NCBI GenBank assembly: GCA_040509055.1 | Contig: JBEVLT010000114.1 | Span: forward strand, 1 to 6,792 | Direction: 5' to 3' | Origin: JAJKIP01 sp040509055 | GTDB lineage: Bacteria; Bacteroidota; Bacteroidia; Chitinophagales; Chitinophagaceae | DNA length: 6,792 nucleotides | In this document: positions 4,795-6,792 of the stretch, piece after piece | Layout of the letters: each line of letters begins with the position of its first letter | How positions within the stretch are numbered: the first letter of the stretch is position 1 | Translations under genes and position numbers: made by a program | The notes under the pieces: model-generated | Told to the model about the DNA's origin: nothing | The model's database searches: none | Seen by the model: only the letters and a program-made list of their open reading frames with translations

Positions 4795-6792
4795 ATGAAA
4801 GCAAGCTGGTTTCCTGTATTTCTTTTCGCTTTACTGGCTGCCTGTGCTGCATACGGACAGGGGGGCAACCCGGACGCGGTGAAAATACCGGAAGGGTATG
4901 CGCCGGAGTTTCAGCGCCGCATCAATCATGACGCGATCGACAAAGAACAGTCGGCCATTCTTGCCTCCGACGGCAAAGCCGACAGAAGTTTTTCGCCGCC
5001 GGGCGGCCAGGCTGGGGCGCTTACCCGGGCATTGGTACAAAAGACGGATGCCATGCAGTACCTGGTGGAGACCGATACCTTATTTGATCACCGGTTAAAG
5101 GTCAGCTACCTGCGGGGCCTTGAAAACGTATTGAAATACTTCCGCGGGAACTGGAAGGCCGCGGCGGCTGATAAGAAAGTAAACCCGGCCAGCCTGCCCT
5201 CCATCCTTACGGCCTACTGGCAATGTATGGATCGGGATCGTAAAGGCCAGTCGATCGAAAGCATCATAAAAGGCTTGTCGTACGATGCGGCGGTCAACCT
5301 GCTGAAGGCCGGTATTTTTGAAAAGAACTCCGGCTATAAAGCTTCGCAGGATCAGCTGGTGCTGAAATATTGCCTGCTGCACCCGGAGCAAACCTTTGCC
5401 CAGCTGAACCAGCATCCCGATGTACCTTTTGCGGCGGACCTGATCAGGAAAGTGGCGAAGCGCTACCCGAGCCAGCTTTATAATTATGCTTCGGCCACGA
5501 ACAGGACCGGCGCGCTGATCCGCTCCATCGCTGACGACGCATTCGTAGCAACGGTGGCAAAAATGGCCACAAGCAGGAAGGGCCAGCTGTATTATCCCTT
5601 TCTCGACAATATCGTAAAAGGCAGGATGAGCCTGGCACAGATCGATTCGGTGGAAAACGATACCCTGGGGTATTACCGGCTGCTGGTGCAAACGCAGATG
5701 GATTATGCAGCCCGGGCCATGAAAAAAGACACTGCCATCGAGTTTGCATCCCTTACACAACGGCTGACCGCCCGGGCACAGGGCGTGTTTGTCAATACCA
5801 TCAATGGCCTGCACGAAGCTGCGGATGCCGTGCGGTTCCGCATCCTGCAGCCGCTTACCGCGCAGGAACTGTACTACCTGGCCGTGCTGTCGGACGGAAT
5901 TATTTATACCTCCAGCTATACGCGGGGCGTGTATCCCCTGATGATGAAAAAGATAAACAACCGGGGAGATTCGCTGCTGCTGAGCGTGCATTCCGATCAT
6001 TACCGCCGGTTCATCAGCCAGGCGGCTGCTTATAACACGCTTGGCGATTTCCTGCAATCGTTTCCCAACAGCGGCGATGCCGCCAACCTGATGAAGGCCT
6101 TCGTTGGCAAGCTGGAAGAATCCGACGGCCCGGAAGACGGGGTGGATGTAGCCGATTCCTATGCCAGCATAGCCGGCACCAACAAGGCGCTGGCCGCCAC
6201 GGTGCTCAACCTGGTGAAAGAAAATTACCAGCGCAACCTGCAACGCAACAATGCCAAAGGCATCCGCATTTACAACATCCTGTACCAGCTGTTTCTTTCC
6301 GCCGACTCTGCCAATCATACCGACCTGACCAGGGAGCTGGGCATCCCGCCGGTGTATACCGTGCCTTATTCGTCGCTGGTAAGCGATAGTGGTGACGTGG
6401 CGATCCAGGTGTTCTTTTATGGCGATGAAGACGGTCAGTATGATTACAAGGCGTTCCAGCAGCTCTTCAACAATGCCGGCTGGAAAACAGACCGCTCCAA
6501 CCCGCAATGGCTGGTGGTGCGCTCTGCCAAAGGCAAACCGGTCACCCTGTATGCCAACGTGCCTTTTGATGAAGAAACCGGTGATGATGACAGGGCCCAG
6601 CAGGCGCTGGGACAATATTTCCGGGACAAAGGTATCCGGCCCACGGTCACCATCAACCGCGGGCACAGCTATCATGCACAAACAACGATTGACTACATGG
6701 CACCAACCTCCAGGATCGTTTTCATGGGTTCCTGCGGCGGTTTTCACCTTATCGATGCCATCCTGCAAAAATCAGAAGATGCACAGATTATT
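4795..6792 (+). CDS. Exported caspase-like (clan CD-type) protein, copy 2, partial (3' end beyond right edge)
   Basis: An open frame of 666 codons reaches the right edge without a stop. It aligns with the preceding gene over its whole visible length, with only small gaps near the N-terminus, so about 75 residues are probably missing. Identity by eye is about 60% overall. It rises to 58 of 68 in the block matching copy 1 residues 355-422 and to 42 of 50 around the putative active site. The dyad candidates are kept as His624 (NRGHS) and Cys647 (FMGSCGG), again 23 residues apart. The signal peptide MKASWFPVFLFALLAACAAY ends in GQ; it could be cut after YG, but LAAC (residues 14-17) also fits a lipobox, so a lipoprotein is possible. 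The start is ATG 4795; an in-frame ATG at 4789 would add Met-Cys. It begins 49 bases after copy 1 with no promoter motif or convincing terminator between, so co-transcription is likely. Confidence 0.9.
   Translation, partial: MKASWFPVFLFALLAACAAYGQGGNPDAVKIPEGYAPEFQRRINHDAIDKEQSAILASDGKADRSFSPPGGQAGALTRALVQKTDAMQYLVETDTLFDHRLKVSYLRGLENVLKYFRGNWKAAAADKKVNPASLPSILTAYWQCMDRDRKGQSIESIIKGLSYDAAVNLLKAGIFEKNSGYKASQDQLVLKYCLLHPEQTFAQLNQHPDVPFAADLIRKVAKRYPSQLYNYASATNRTGALIRSIADDAFVATVAKMATSRKGQLYYPFLDNIVKGRMSLAQIDSVENDTLGYYRLLVQTQMDYAARAMKKDTAIEFASLTQRLTARAQGVFVNTINGLHEAADAVRFRILQPLTAQELYYLAVLSDGIIYTSSYTRGVYPLMMKKINNRGDSLLLSVHSDHYRRFISQAAAYNTLGDFLQSFPNSGDAANLMKAFVGKLEESDGPEDGVDVADSYASIAGTNKALAATVLNLVKENYQRNLQRNNAKGIRIYNILYQLFLSADSANHTDLTRELGIPPVYTVPYSSLVSDSGDVAIQVFFYGDEDGQYDYKAFQQLFNNAGWKTDRSNPQWLVVRSAKGKPVTLYANVPFDEETGDDDRAQQALGQYFRDKGIRPTVTINRGHSYHAQTTIDYMAPTSRIVFMGSCGGFHLIDAILQKSEDAQII

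Larger units (their letters stand above)
2520..6792 (+). repeat. Tandem gene duplication (two diverged paralogous coding units)
   Basis: The two plus-strand genes are direct, head-to-tail paralogs. They share the same architecture, the mature N-terminal signature INHxAIDxEQ then LASDG, the helical middle and the His/Cys C-terminal domain. DNA identity is high only in patches, for example around GGTTCCTGCGGCGGTTTTCA (6727-6746) and its counterpart at 4446-4465. Synonymous and amino-acid changes are spread throughout, so the duplication is old and not a recent assembly-type repeat. Whether a third copy follows lies outside the window. Confidence 0.85.

Noticed and set aside
2811..4868. Very long minus-strand open frame (685 codons) opposite the first tandem gene, and a similar one (5095-6768) opposite the second
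   Set aside because: The plus-strand frames have signal peptides, a conserved paralog and motif structure. The antisense frames have biased composition and no recognisable domain, and they arise from GC-rich codon use in the real genes. Their similarity to each other follows from the paralogy of the sense strand.

Overview
The window looks like a chromosomal piece from a Bacteroidota bacterium, most plausibly Chitinophagaceae-like with a fairly high GC content. The clues are the absence of strong Shine-Dalgarno sequences, exact copies of the Bacteroidota -7 promoter motif TAnnTTTG just upstream of three genes, signal peptides ending in -AQQ or -YGQ, and a PhoB/PhoR-style regulator pair typical of that phylum. 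No RNA gene, insertion sequence, CRISPR array or attachment site is visible.

Left half, minus strand, read right to left: an OmpR/PhoB-type response regulator (1604-2281), a short membrane histidine kinase with no recognisable sensor domain (502-1551), and the 5' two thirds or more of a secreted NTF2/SnoaL-like (DUF4440-like) protein that runs off the left edge (1-473). The regulator and kinase are 52 bases apart. That gap holds a good promoter match lying almost on the kinase start codon. The kinase and the NTF2-like gene are 28 bases apart.

Centre (2282-2519): a 238-base divergent intergenic region. It carries a -7 motif facing each way and, between them, three TT(A/C)AT half-sites repeated every 11 bases (2344-2371). 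This is the geometry expected of a PhoB/PhoP-family operator.

Right half, plus strand: two tandem, clearly paralogous genes for exported proteins of about 740 residues (2520-4745 complete; 4795-6792 cut by the right edge). No standard family is evident for most of their length. The last 200 or so residues read like a clan CD (caspase/gingipain/metacaspase-type) alpha/beta fold: a hydrophobic strand ending in RGHS and, 23 residues after the His, a second strand ending in GSCGG. Both copies keep the candidate His and Cys.

Working model (inference): a two-component system controls itself and possibly a divergent pair of periplasmic, caspase-like putative peptidases. The pair and its regulatory region are the most novel part of the window.
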